64,000 bases of DNA from NCBI GenBank assembly GCA_030682835.1, contig JAUXNG010000075.1, forward strand, positions 1-64,000, read 5' to 3'. Below, one piece after another: positions 54,589 to 62,789 of the stretch. The notes beneath the pieces are model-generated. The model made no database searches and was not told the origin of the DNA. It saw nothing but the letters and a program-made list of their open reading frames with translations. Origin of the DNA: Hydrogenophaga sp. Its GTDB lineage: Bacteria; Pseudomonadota; Gammaproteobacteria; Burkholderiales; Burkholderiaceae_C. The position numbers were made by a program, and so were the translations under genes. Position 1 is the first letter of the stretch. Each line of letters starts with the position of its first letter.

Positions 54589-55313
54589 GCCGGGGCGCTG
54601 TCGGGGTCTGTGCGGCGTGCCGCCAGACCCGCGCCGGACAGGCGATAGCCTGCACCGCGCACCGTCTCCACCATGGCCGCGGCCTCACCCAGTGATTCCC
54701 TCAGCCGTTTCACATGCACATCCACCGTTCGCTCCTCGATAAAGACGTGGTCACCCCAGATCTTGTCGAGCAGCGTACCACGGGTGTGCACCCGCTCGGC
54801 GTGCTTCATGAGGTAGTGCAGCAGCTTGAATTCGGTCGGGCCCAGGCGCAGTTCGACACCACGAAACGTGGTCCTGTGGGTGGCCGCGTTCAGCGCCAGA
54901 TCGCCCACCTGCACCGAGTCGCTGGCGATCTCCGGGCTGCGCCGGCGCAGCACGGCGCGGATGCGGGCCAGCAGTTCCTGGGTGGAAAAGGGTTTGGTGA
55001 TGTAGTCGTCAGCGCCGGCATCAAGCCCCTGCACCTTGTCGGACTCGTCGCTGCGGGCGGTGAGCATGAGAATGGGCACGGACCGGGTGCGCTCGGCCTG
55101 GCGCCAGCGCCGCGCCAGGGTGGCGCCGCTGTCGCCGGGCAGCATCCAGTCGAGCAGGATGGCGTCGGGCAGCACAGCGTCCATCTCGCGCTGGGCGGCC
55201 ACGCCGTCAAACACCACCGTGGGCGCGAAGCCGTTGTGGCGCAGATTGACGGCGATCAGTTCGGCGATGGAGGGTTCGTCTTCCACCACCAGGATGCGGG
55301 GCAGGTGTCTCAT
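54585..55313 (-). CDS. phoB: phosphate regulon response regulator
   Basis: PhoB, 242 residues. Receiver domain with acidic EDEPS, phospho-acceptor aspartate in AILLDWMLPGDSGA (about residue 53) and conserved lysine in DDYITKPFS. OmpR-type winged helix with FKLLHYLMKHAERVHTRGTLLDKIWG and RTVDVHVKRLRESL. A C-terminal tail GLAARRTDPDSAPA is slightly longer than in E. coli. 28 bases downstream of phoU. Binds Pho boxes such as the one upstream of pstS. Confidence 0.95.
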   Translation of the reverse strand: MRHLPRILVVEDEPSIAELIAVNLRHNGFAPTVVFDGVAAQREMDAVLPDAILLDWMLPGDSGATLARRWRQAERTRSVPILMLTARSDESDKVQGLDAGADDYITKPFSTQELLARIRAVLRRRSPEIASDSVQVGDLALNAATHRTTFRGVELRLGPTEFKLLHYLMKHAERVHTRGTLLDKIWGDHVFIEERTVDVHVKRLRESLGEAAAMVETVRGAGYRLSGAGLAARRTDPDSAPA

Positions 55314-55341
55314 GCACTCCCCTTCACAGTCACGGCCGCCG

Positions 55342-56043
55342 TCATCGGATGACGGACGCCACTTTGTCCTTGGAGGTGTGGCGCACGTCCTCGCCCTTCA
55401 CCACGAAGATGATCTGCTCGGCGATGTTCTTGGCGTGGTCGCCCACGCGCTCGATGGACTTGGCCAGGAACAGCAGGTCCAGGCTGGTGGAAATGGTGCG
55501 GGGGTCTTCCATCATGTAGGTGATGAGTTTGCGCAGGAAGCCGTTGTACTCCTGGTCGATCTCGTCGTCGTCGCGGATGATGGACACCGCCATGGTGGTG
55601 TCGAGGCGGGCAAAGGAATCGAGCGTCTTGCGCAGCAGAGCGGCGGCCAGGTCGGCAGCCACCCGCAGTTCGTGGCTGGGCAGGCTGCGGGGCGAGCCGC
55701 CCTCGATGATGGACTTGGCCATGCGCGCCATGCGCGCGACCTCGTCGCCGGCGCGCTCCAGGTTTTGCGTGGTCCGCGAAATCGCCATCAGGAAGCGCAG
55801 GTCGCGCGCCGTGGGCTGGCGCCGCCCGATGGTGGAGATGATCTCGTGGTCGATCTGCACTTCCATCTGGTTGATGCGGGCTTCGGTCTCCAGCACCTGG
55901 TCGGCGGCCTCCTGGCTCTGGTGGATCAGAGCGTACACCGCCTGGTGCAGTTGCGATTCCACCAGGCCGCCCATTTCGAGCACCTGGGAGGAAATCGAGT
56001 TCAGCTCGGCGTCGAACTGGCTGGAGATGTGTTTGTCGCTCAT
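55342..56043 (-). CDS. phoU: phosphate signalling protein PhoU
   Basis: PhoU, 233 residues, two repeats of the three-helix PhoU domain. Starts KHISSQFDAELNSISSQVLEMGGLVESQL; each half contains the metal-binding E/D-rich motif (VDHEII-type DHEIISTIGRR..., and the second DDDEIDQEYNGFL; ERVGDHAKNIAEQI). It links PstSCAB to PhoR and restrains phosphate uptake. 40 bases downstream of pstB. Confidence 0.95.
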   Translation of the reverse strand: MSDKHISSQFDAELNSISSQVLEMGGLVESQLHQAVYALIHQSQEAADQVLETEARINQMEVQIDHEIISTIGRRQPTARDLRFLMAISRTTQNLERAGDEVARMARMAKSIIEGGSPRSLPSHELRVAADLAAALLRKTLDSFARLDTTMAVSIIRDDDEIDQEYNGFLRKLITYMMEDPRTISTSLDLLFLAKSIERVGDHAKNIAEQIIFVVKGEDVRHTSKDKVASVIR

Positions 56044-56083
56044 GTCGGGTGCTCGGTTGGCGGATGGGTAGGCGCTGGTTTCA

Positions 56084-56872
56084 TCAGCCGAAGCGGCCGG
56101 TGATGTAGTCCTCGGTTTCGGTGCGGCTGGGCTTGAAGAAGATCTGCTGGGTGGATCCGAACTCGATCAGCTCGCCCAGGTACATATAGGCCGTGTAGTC
56201 GCTGCAGCGGGCGGCCTGCTGCATGTTGTGCGTCACGATGGCAATGGTGTACTCGCTCTTGAGCTCGTGCACCAGTTCTTCCACCTTGCCGGTGGAAATC
56301 GGGTCGAGGGCCGAGGTGGGCTCGTCCAGCAGCAGCACCGAGGGCTTCACCGCCACGCTGCGCGCGATGCACAGGCGCTGCTGCTGCCCGCCCGAGAGGC
56401 TCATGCCGTTCTGGCCCAGCTTGTCCTTCACTTCCTTCCACAGTGCGGCCTTGGTCAGCGCCCATTCCACGCGGTCGTCCATCTCGCTTTTGCTCAGCTT
56501 TTCATAGAGCTTCACGCCAAAGGCGATATTGTCGTAGATGGTCATGGGAAACGGTGTGGGCTTCTGGAACACCATGCCGATGCGGGCGCGCAGCAGGTTC
56601 AGGTCCTGCTTGGGGTCCAGGATGTTCTGGCCGTAGAAGTCGATCTGCCCCTCGGCGCGCTGACCGGGGTACAGGCTGTACATGCGGTTGAGCGTGCGCA
56701 GCAGCGTGGACTTGCCGCAGCCCGAGGGGCCGATGAAGGCCGTGACCTTGCGCTCGGCAATGTCGATGTTCACATTCTTCAGGCCCTGGAACTTGTTGTA
56801 GAAGAAGTTGAGGTTGCGGACCTCCAGCGCGTTCTTCTGGCTGGTGGCGGCGGGCTGGGCAATGGCGTTCAT
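56084..56872 (-). CDS. pstB: phosphate ABC transporter ATP-binding protein
   Basis: PstB, 262 residues. Walker [21 protein letters not shown]-loop region [20 protein letters not shown], signature [17 protein letters not shown] and Walker [16 protein letters not shown]. The FQKPTPFP motif is typical of PstB rather than other ABC ATPases. Powers phosphate import by PstA/PstC. The start at 56872 follows pstA by 23 bases. Confidence 0.97.
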   Translation of the reverse strand: MNAIAQPAATSQKNALEVRNLNFFYNKFQGLKNVNIDIAERKVTAFIGPSGCGKSTLLRTLNRMYSLYPGQRAEGQIDFYGQNILDPKQDLNLLRARIGMVFQKPTPFPMTIYDNIAFGVKLYEKLSKSEMDDRVEWALTKAALWKEVKDKLGQNGMSLSGGQQQRLCIARSVAVKPSVLLLDEPTSALDPISTGKVEELVHELKSEYTIAIVTHNMQQAARCSDYTAYMYLGELIEFGSTQQIFFKPSRTETEDYITGRFG

Positions 56873-56895
56873 GTGGATTCAGGCAGGTGAAGGGG

Positions 56896-57750
56896 TCAGG
56901 CGCGCACTTTTTCGCGGAAGAACACGCGGGCCAGGATGTTCAGGACCAGCACCGTGAGGGTGATCAGCAGTGCGCCGCCCCAGGCGAGGCGGATCCAGTT
57001 GTCGTAGGGGCTCATGGCGAACTGGAAGATCACCACCGGCAGGTTGGCCATGGGCGAGCCCATGTTGGTGCTGAAGAACTGGTTGTTGAGGGCTGTGAAC
57101 AGCAGAGGCGCCGTCTCGCCGCTGATGCGGGCCACGGCCAGCAGCAGGCCGGTGATGACGCCGCTGCGGGCCGCACGCAAGGTCACCAGGGTGGACACTT
57201 TCCACCGCGGTGCGCCCAGGGCGAAGGCCGCTTCGCGCAGGCTGCCGGGCACCAGGCGCAGCATGTTCTCGGTGGTGCGCATCACCACCGGTATGGCGAT
57301 CAGCGACAGCGCCAGGCTGCCCGCGTAGCCCGAGAAGTTGCCTACGGTGGCCACCGCAATGGCGTACACAAACAGGCCCAGCACGATGGATGGGGCCGAC
57401 AGCATGATGTCGGTGACGAAGCGGGTGAGCTCGGCCGTCTTGCTGCTGTCACCGAACTCCGAGAGGTAGATGCCGGCCAGGATGCCGATGGGGGTGGACA
57501 CCAGCACCGCCAGCCCGACGATCATCAGGCTGCCCACGATGGCGTTGCGCAGGCCGCCCCCCTCGGAACCGGGCGCCGGCGTGTCCTGGGTGAACAGTTG
57601 CAGATCCAGCGCGGCCAGGCCGTTGGAAAACAGCACGAACAGGATCCACAGCAGGGCCACCAGACCCAGGGCCATGGCGCCCATTGACAGGGTCAGGCCG
57701 ATCAGGTTGGTGCGGCGGCGGCGCTCGTACAGGGGGGAAGCGTTGAACAT
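56896..57750 (-). CDS. pstA: phosphate ABC transporter permease PstA
   Basis: Inner-membrane permease of 284 residues, six helices. The opening ASPLYERRRRTNLIGLTLSMGAMALG and GGGLRNAIVGSLMIVGLAVLVSTPIGILAGIYLSEFG are characteristic. The EAA loop is REAAFALGAPRWKVSTLVTL, and the C-terminus has VARISGETAPLLFTALNN. A longer start at 57780 (MPDDRSESNP) is possible; neither has a clear Shine-Dalgarno. Pairs with PstC. Confidence 0.94.
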   Translation of the reverse strand: MFNASPLYERRRRTNLIGLTLSMGAMALGLVALLWILFVLFSNGLAALDLQLFTQDTPAPGSEGGGLRNAIVGSLMIVGLAVLVSTPIGILAGIYLSEFGDSSKTAELTRFVTDIMLSAPSIVLGLFVYAIAVATVGNFSGYAGSLALSLIAIPVVMRTTENMLRLVPGSLREAAFALGAPRWKVSTLVTLRAARSGVITGLLLAVARISGETAPLLFTALNNQFFSTNMGSPMANLPVVIFQFAMSPYDNWIRLAWGGALLITLTVLVLNILARVFFREKVRA

Positions 57751-57791
57751 GGGGTTGGACTCAGAACGGTCGTCGGGCATGGCAGCGGCGC

Positions 57792-58799
57792 TCAGGCGCC
57801 CTTGGCCCGCTCGGTGCGCACCATGAGCCACTTGGCCATGGCCAGCACCAGGAAGGTGATGCAGAACAGCAGGAAACCCAGCGCGAAAAGGGTGTTGAAG
57901 TGCAGGCCTTCGGCTTCGCCAAACTCGTTGGCGAGCACCGACGCGATGGAAGTGCCCGGCGAGAACAGCGAAGTGGGGAGCCGGTTGGCGTTGCCGATGA
58001 CGAAGGTCACCGCCATGGTTTCACCCAGCGCCCGACCCAGCCCCAGCATCACGCCCCCGATGACGCCCTTCTGGGTGTAAGGCAGCACCACCTGGCGCAC
58101 CACCTCCCAGGTGGTGCAACCCAGGCCGTAGGCCGACTCGCGCAGGATCGGCGGTGTAATCTCGAACACATCGCGCATCACGGCGGCAATGAAGGGCAGC
58201 ACCATGAAGGCCAGGATGATGCCGGCGGCCAGAATGCCGAGGCCGTTGGTGGCGCCGCCGAAGAGCCAGCCCACCAGCGGCATGCCGCCCAGCACCGACT
58301 GCAGGGGCACCTGCAGCTGGTCGGCGAACACCGGCGCAAACACGAACAGGCCGAACATGCCGTAGATGATGGAAGGCACCGCGGCCAGCAACTCGATCGC
58401 AATGCCCAGCGGGCGGCGCAGCCACACCGGGCAGGTTTCGGTCAGGAACACCGCGATGCCAAAGGCCAGCGGCACCGCCAGCAGCAAGGCAATGCCGGCG
58501 CTGATGACCGTGCCGACGATGGCGATGGCCGCACCGAATTCTTCGTTGATGATGTCCCACTCCACGTACCAGAGGAAATGGGCGCCGAACTTGGCGAACG
58601 TGGGCCAGGCGTTCACGAACAGCGACACGATGATGCCTACCAGCGCCACCAGCACGAGCAGCGAGAAGAACTGTGTGAGGCGGTGGAACAGCACGTCCTG
58701 CAGGCGCTGCCTGCGGGCAACGGCGGCCATGGCGTCGCTGCGCTGGTCTGCAACGGAGGCCGTTGCCCGGGCGGGGTTCATGGTCACGGTGGGTGGCAT
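57792..58799 (-). CDS. pstC: phosphate ABC transporter permease PstC
   Basis: Inner-membrane permease of 335 residues, six helices. LFHRLTQFFSLLVLVALVGIIVSLFVNAWPTF at the first helix, VPSIIYGMFGLFVFAPVF, the EAA loop RESAYGLGCTTWEVVRQVVLPYTQKG and GRALGETMAVTFVIGNANRLP are diagnostic. Starting at 58781 (MNPARATAS) is equally possible. Lies 66 bases downstream of pstS. Confidence 0.94.
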   Translation of the reverse strand: MPPTVTMNPARATASVADQRSDAMAAVARRQRLQDVLFHRLTQFFSLLVLVALVGIIVSLFVNAWPTFAKFGAHFLWYVEWDIINEEFGAAIAIVGTVISAGIALLLAVPLAFGIAVFLTETCPVWLRRPLGIAIELLAAVPSIIYGMFGLFVFAPVFADQLQVPLQSVLGGMPLVGWLFGGATNGLGILAAGIILAFMVLPFIAAVMRDVFEITPPILRESAYGLGCTTWEVVRQVVLPYTQKGVIGGVMLGLGRALGETMAVTFVIGNANRLPTSLFSPGTSIASVLANEFGEAEGLHFNTLFALGFLLFCITFLVLAMAKWLMVRTERAKGA

Positions 58800-58865
58800 A
58801 CAGATGTCGGGGCTGGGGATCGGAAGCGGCTCGCGGGGCGGACCGGGGTCCGCCCCGCAAAGGCA

Positions 58866-59900
58866 TCACTTGTTGTTGATCTGCGACCAGACGCGCTGGC
58901 GGATCTGGCTGGTCAGCGCATCGGGCAGCGGCACGTAGTCCAGCTCCAGCGCCATCTGCTTGCCGTTCTTGAACGCCCAGTCAAAGAACTTCAGCACCTC
59001 GACCGACTGTCCTTTGTCGGCCGGGTCCTTGTACATCAGGATGAAAGAGGCGGTGGTCACCGGGTAGGCCTTCGGGCCGGCCTGGTTGACGATGGACAGG
59101 CCCATGCCCGGCACGCTGAACCAGTCGGCGCCGGCCGCGGCGGCGGCGAAGGTCTCGTCATCAGGCATCACAAAGTTGCCGTCCTTGTTCTGCAGTGCCA
59201 TCACCGGGATGTTGGTGCGCTTGGCGTAGGCGTATTCCACGTAGCCCAGCGAGCCCTTGGTGCGGCTCACATTGGCCGCCACACCTTCGTTGCCCTTGCC
59301 GCCCACCGAGGTGGGCGCAGGCCACTTCACGGCCGCGCCACGGCCCACGGTGTCGGCCCACTCCTTGCTGACGGTGGCCAGGTAATCGGTCCAGTTGAAG
59401 GTGGTGCCCGAACCATCGGCACGGTGCACGATGGTGATGGTCTGGTCGGGCAGCTTCTTGCCCGGGTTCAGGGCGGCCAGCTTGGGATCGTTCCATTTGC
59501 TGATCTTGCCCAGGAACATCTCGGCCAGCACCGGGCCGGTGACGCGCAGTTCGCCTTTGCCAAAGCCGTCGAGGTTGAACACGGGCACCGTTCCGCCGAT
59601 CACGGCAGGAAACTGCACCATGCCGTCGCGGTCCAGCTCCTCGCCCTTCACAGGGGCGTCGGTCGCACCGAATGCCACGGTTTTGGCGCGGATCTGGCGG
59701 ATACCGCCCGACGATCCGATGGACTGGTAGTTCAGACCGACACCGGTGTCTTTCTTGTAAGCCTCGGCCCATTTGGCGTAGATGGGGAACGGAAAGGTGG
59801 CGCCGGCCCCCGTGATGTCGGCGGCGAGGGCGGAGCCCATGGCCAGGGAGGCGAATGCGGCGGCGGCGACAGTCTTGAGCAGGGTGCGTTTGCTGTTCAT
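58866..59900 (-). CDS. pstS: phosphate ABC transporter substrate-binding protein
   Basis: Periplasmic phosphate-binding protein of 344 residues. Sec signal MNSKRTLLKTVAAAAFASLAMGSALA then mature ADITGAGATFPFPIYAKWAEAY. Phosphate-ligand motifs NYQSIGSSGGIRQI, FGATDAPV and VHRADGSGTTFNWTDYL are intact. The ATG at 59900 follows AAGGATT. First gene of the pst-pho cluster, with a Pho box about 55 bases upstream, so induced by PhoB under phosphate limitation. Confidence 0.97.
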   Translation of the reverse strand: MNSKRTLLKTVAAAAFASLAMGSALAADITGAGATFPFPIYAKWAEAYKKDTGVGLNYQSIGSSGGIRQIRAKTVAFGATDAPVKGEELDRDGMVQFPAVIGGTVPVFNLDGFGKGELRVTGPVLAEMFLGKISKWNDPKLAALNPGKKLPDQTITIVHRADGSGTTFNWTDYLATVSKEWADTVGRGAAVKWPAPTSVGGKGNEGVAANVSRTKGSLGYVEYAYAKRTNIPVMALQNKDGNFVMPDDETFAAAAAGADWFSVPGMGLSIVNQAGPKAYPVTTASFILMYKDPADKGQSVEVLKFFDWAFKNGKQMALELDYVPLPDALTSQIRQRVWSQINNK

Positions 59901-59952
59901 GGGAATCCTTGCGTTGTGGTGAAGTGAAACAACAGAACGGACTCTAGGGACG

Positions 59953-59974
59953 CTGTGTGACAGCCGTGTGACAC
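59953..59974 (-). promoter_or_regulatory. Pho box upstream of pstS
   Basis: On the minus strand GTGTCAC-ACGG-CTGTCAC-ACAG: two 7-bp PhoB half-site repeats with an 11-bp period, matching the CTGTCAT-like consensus. A single opposite-facing CTGTCACAC (59983-59991) is next to it and may serve the divergent ppx. PhoB binding is inferred from the consensus. Confidence 0.75.
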
Positions 59975-60112
59975 ACACCGATCTGTCACACGCGGAGCGG
60001 CTTCCCTCGGACGGGCCTCCCTGTCAGTCCATCAAAGGCCGGATGCGTCACAATCCGGCAACCCCACAGAACCGACCCCGCCGGCCCGCTACCCGCACGG
60101 CCGGCCACACCC

Positions 60113-61597
60113 ATGCAAAACGGAACCCTCCTGGCCGCGATCGACCTTGGCTCCAACAGCTTCCGGCTCGAAATCGGCCGCTTCCACTCGGGCCACATCG
60201 AGCGCATCGAATACCTGAAAGAGACCGTGCGCCAGGGCAGCGGCCTGGACGAAAACAAAAACCTCAGCCAGGCCGCCATGGAGCGCGGCTGGGAGTGTCT
60301 GGCCCGCTTTGCCGAGCGACTGCACGGCTTCAAGAAGCAGCAGGTGCGCGCGGTGGCCACCCAGACCCTGCGCGATGCGAACAACCGCGAAGACTTCCTC
60401 AAGCGCGCCCAGAGCATCCTGGGATTTGTGATCGAGGTGGTGTCGGGCCACGAAGAAGCACGGCTGATCTACCAGGGCGTGTCGCGCCTGCTGCCGCAAT
60501 CCGACGAGAAGCGTCTGGTGGTCGACATCGGCGGGCGTTCGACCGAAATGATCCTGGGCCAGGGCTACACGGCGCACAACATGGAGTCGTACCGGCTCGG
60601 CAGCGTGGCCTGGTCGACCCGCTATTTCCCCAAGGGCCAGTTCACGGCGCCGGCCTTCCGTACCGCCGAGGTGGCCGCCAAGGCCGTGCTGGATCAGGCG
60701 CTGGACAGTTTCCCGCCTTCGGAATGGACCGTGGCCTATGGGTCTTCCGGCACGGTGGGTGCCGTTGCTGACGTGCTGGCCGCCAACGGCTGGGCGTCGG
60801 GCGTGGTGACCCGCTCGGGCCTGGACTGGCTGGTGGACCGCCTGATCCAGATCGGAAATGTCGACCAGCTGAAGCTGGAAGGCCTGAAGGAAGACCGCCG
60901 CCCGGTGCTCGGCGGCGGCGTGAGTGTGCTTCGAGCGATCTTTGACCTCTTTGACATCCAGCAGCTGTTGCCAGCCCAGGGCGCGCTGCGCCAGGGCGCG
61001 CTGTACGACCTGATCGACCGCGACACCGATGGCGGCGACGTGCGCGAGCGCACGGTGCGCTGGCTGGCGTCGCGTTTCTCGGCCGACGAGGCGCAGGCCC
61101 AGCGCGTGAGCCATGTCAGCACCGCGCTCTTTGCGCAGATTGCCGCGGTGGACGCACAGAACGAGCGCTACTCGCAGAAACTCGCCTGGGCCGCCCGTCT
61201 GCACGAGATCGGCACCCACATCTCGCACGAGCGTTCGTACCATCACGGCGCCTACATCCTGGACAACGTGGATGCGCCGGGCTTCTCCTTCCCTGAGCTG
61301 CACCGCATGAGCCAGCTCGTGCTGGGCCAGCGCGGCAAGCTGCGCAAGCTGGAGCAGGAGCTGGAGGACGAACTCTTCGCCAAGCAGCTGATGTGCCTGC
61401 GCCTGGCCGTGCTGCTGTGCCACGCCCGCCAGATGCCCGAGCATGAATCGGTCAAGCTGAGTTTCAAGCCGGGTGCGTTCAAGCTCAGCACCAACCCAGG
61501 CTGGGCCAAGCGCTACCCACAGTCGGCCTGGCTGCTCGGCGAAGAGGTGCTGGCCTGGCAGAAAACGTCCTGGAAATTCACCGCCGACGTGCGCTGA
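60113..61597 (+). CDS. ppx: exopolyphosphatase (Ppx/GppA family)
   Basis: 494 residues. ASKHA-fold N-terminus AAIDLGSNSFRLEIGRFHSG, phosphate-binding VVDIGGRSTEMILG, and a conserved GSVAWSTRYFPKG segment. The C-terminal half is HD-like helical (RLHEIGTHISHERSYHHGAYI). It releases phosphate from polyphosphate ends; the related GppA hydrolyses pppGpp. Placed opposite pstS with a shared regulatory region of 212 bases, which points to the polyphosphate role. No ppk is in the window. Confidence 0.93.
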   Translation: MQNGTLLAAIDLGSNSFRLEIGRFHSGHIERIEYLKETVRQGSGLDENKNLSQAAMERGWECLARFAERLHGFKKQQVRAVATQTLRDANNREDFLKRAQSILGFVIEVVSGHEEARLIYQGVSRLLPQSDEKRLVVDIGGRSTEMILGQGYTAHNMESYRLGSVAWSTRYFPKGQFTAPAFRTAEVAAKAVLDQALDSFPPSEWTVAYGSSGTVGAVADVLAANGWASGVVTRSGLDWLVDRLIQIGNVDQLKLEGLKEDRRPVLGGGVSVLRAIFDLFDIQQLLPAQGALRQGALYDLIDRDTDGGDVRERTVRWLASRFSADEAQAQRVSHVSTALFAQIAAVDAQNERYSQKLAWAARLHEIGTHISHERSYHHGAYILDNVDAPGFSFPELHRMSQLVLGQRGKLRKLEQELEDELFAKQLMCLRLAVLLCHARQMPEHESVKLSFKPGAFKLSTNPGWAKRYPQSAWLLGEEVLAWQKTSWKFTADVR

Positions 61598-61648
61598 GCC
61601 CCCGCCCCGCACCGCGGGGCTTCCCCTGACTCCCGGAGACTCGCCGCA

Positions 61649-62776
61649 ATGGCCGTGATAGTGGTTGCCGAAGACGATGCTGGCACACGCAAACTGCTCA
61701 CCGTGGTGCTGCAGCGCATGGGCCATGAGGTGCACGATGCGCCCGACGGCGCGATGGCGTGGGACCTTGTGTGCAGCTCACGGCCCGACCTCGTCATCAG
61801 CGATGTGAACATGCCGCGCATGAACGGCTTTGAACTGCTGGACCGGGTGCGCAGCCATCCGCAGCTCATGCTCACGCCCTTCGTGCTGCTCACGTCCCTG
61901 CAGGAACGCAAGGACATGCGCATGGGCATGCGCATGGGAGCGGACGACTACATCACCAAACCGTTCCAGTCGGGCGAACTGCGCGACGCGGTGCAGGCGC
62001 AGCTGGACCGGCTGGCCACCCGCGAGGCGGCGCAAGAGCTTCATGTGCGGCATGTGGTGACAGGCGCCCTGGAGGTGCAGGCCCGCGCACTGGGTGACGA
62101 TTTCGAGGACCGCCTGGCCCAGGCCTTGAACGAGCAGTGGCCTGGCGGCGACCGCGCGGCACAGTCCGAACAGCACCTGGCGCGGGCAACCGTTCTGAGT
62201 GCGGGCATCCAGGATTACCCCGCCTGGCTGCAGGCGCTCAGTGCCGACGCGCTGAGCCTGCTGCTGCGGCGCTTTTACGACAACTCCGGCGACACCGTGT
62301 TCCTGTTCGGCGCCACCACCCTGCATTTCGTGGGCGAGGGGGTGGTGGCCGTGTTCGCCGACCACGACACCGCCGTGTCGGCCCCGCACAGCCTGCGCGC
62401 CATCCGCGCCGCCTGGGGCCTGCGCAGCGCAGCCGCCGGTCTCCAGGCGTTCGTGGCGCGTCAGTTTCCCGGGCGGGCACTGCCGCGCTTCGACGTGGGC
62501 ATCGCCCTGCACAGTGGTCCGGTCGCCCTGATGCGGCTCGAAGGGCTGCTGGGCGGCGCGGCGCAGACGGTGCCCGTGGGCCAGACCGTGGCCCAGGCGA
62601 TCGCGCTGCAGCGCCATGCCCCTGCGATGCAGGGCACGGTGACCGTCTCGGTACCGGTGCTGCGCGCGGTGACCGGCGCGGTGCGGCCCGTACGGCGCCA
62701 CCTGATCACCCTTCCCGGCCAGGCCGAGCCCATGGACGTGTGCGCCGTCGAGCCACCGCCCGCTGTCACGTCCTGA
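61649..62776 (+). CDS. response regulator fused to a degenerate class III cyclase-like domain
   Basis: 375 residues. N-terminal receiver: acidic AEDD at 7-10, acceptor Asp52 in LVISDVNMPRMNGFELL, and lysine in DDYITKPFQSGEL. From about residue 178 a domain with the class III nucleotide cyclase outline follows: ATVLSAGIQDYPAWLQALSADALSLLLRRFYDN, TTLHFVGEGVVAVFAD, then IALHSGPVALMRLEG. The first metal aspartate (usually F-x-D-I-x-G-F) reads LSAGIQDY, and the second (usually G-D) is GE, so cyclase activity is unlikely. It may act as a regulatory partner of the sensor gene 13 bases downstream. Confidence 0.8.
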   Translation: MAVIVVAEDDAGTRKLLTVVLQRMGHEVHDAPDGAMAWDLVCSSRPDLVISDVNMPRMNGFELLDRVRSHPQLMLTPFVLLTSLQERKDMRMGMRMGADDYITKPFQSGELRDAVQAQLDRLATREAAQELHVRHVVTGALEVQARALGDDFEDRLAQALNEQWPGGDRAAQSEQHLARATVLSAGIQDYPAWLQALSADALSLLLRRFYDNSGDTVFLFGATTLHFVGEGVVAVFADHDTAVSAPHSLRAIRAAWGLRSAAAGLQAFVARQFPGRALPRFDVGIALHSGPVALMRLEGLLGGAAQTVPVGQTVAQAIALQRHAPAMQGTVTVSVPVLRAVTGAVRPVRRHLITLPGQAEPMDVCAVEPPPAVTS

Positions 62777-62789
62777 GCGCCCTCTTCCC

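Noticed and set aside
57900-59927. Plus-strand open frame of 675 codons across the pst genes
   Set aside because: Antisense to pstC and pstS, which are certain; no recognisable sequence.
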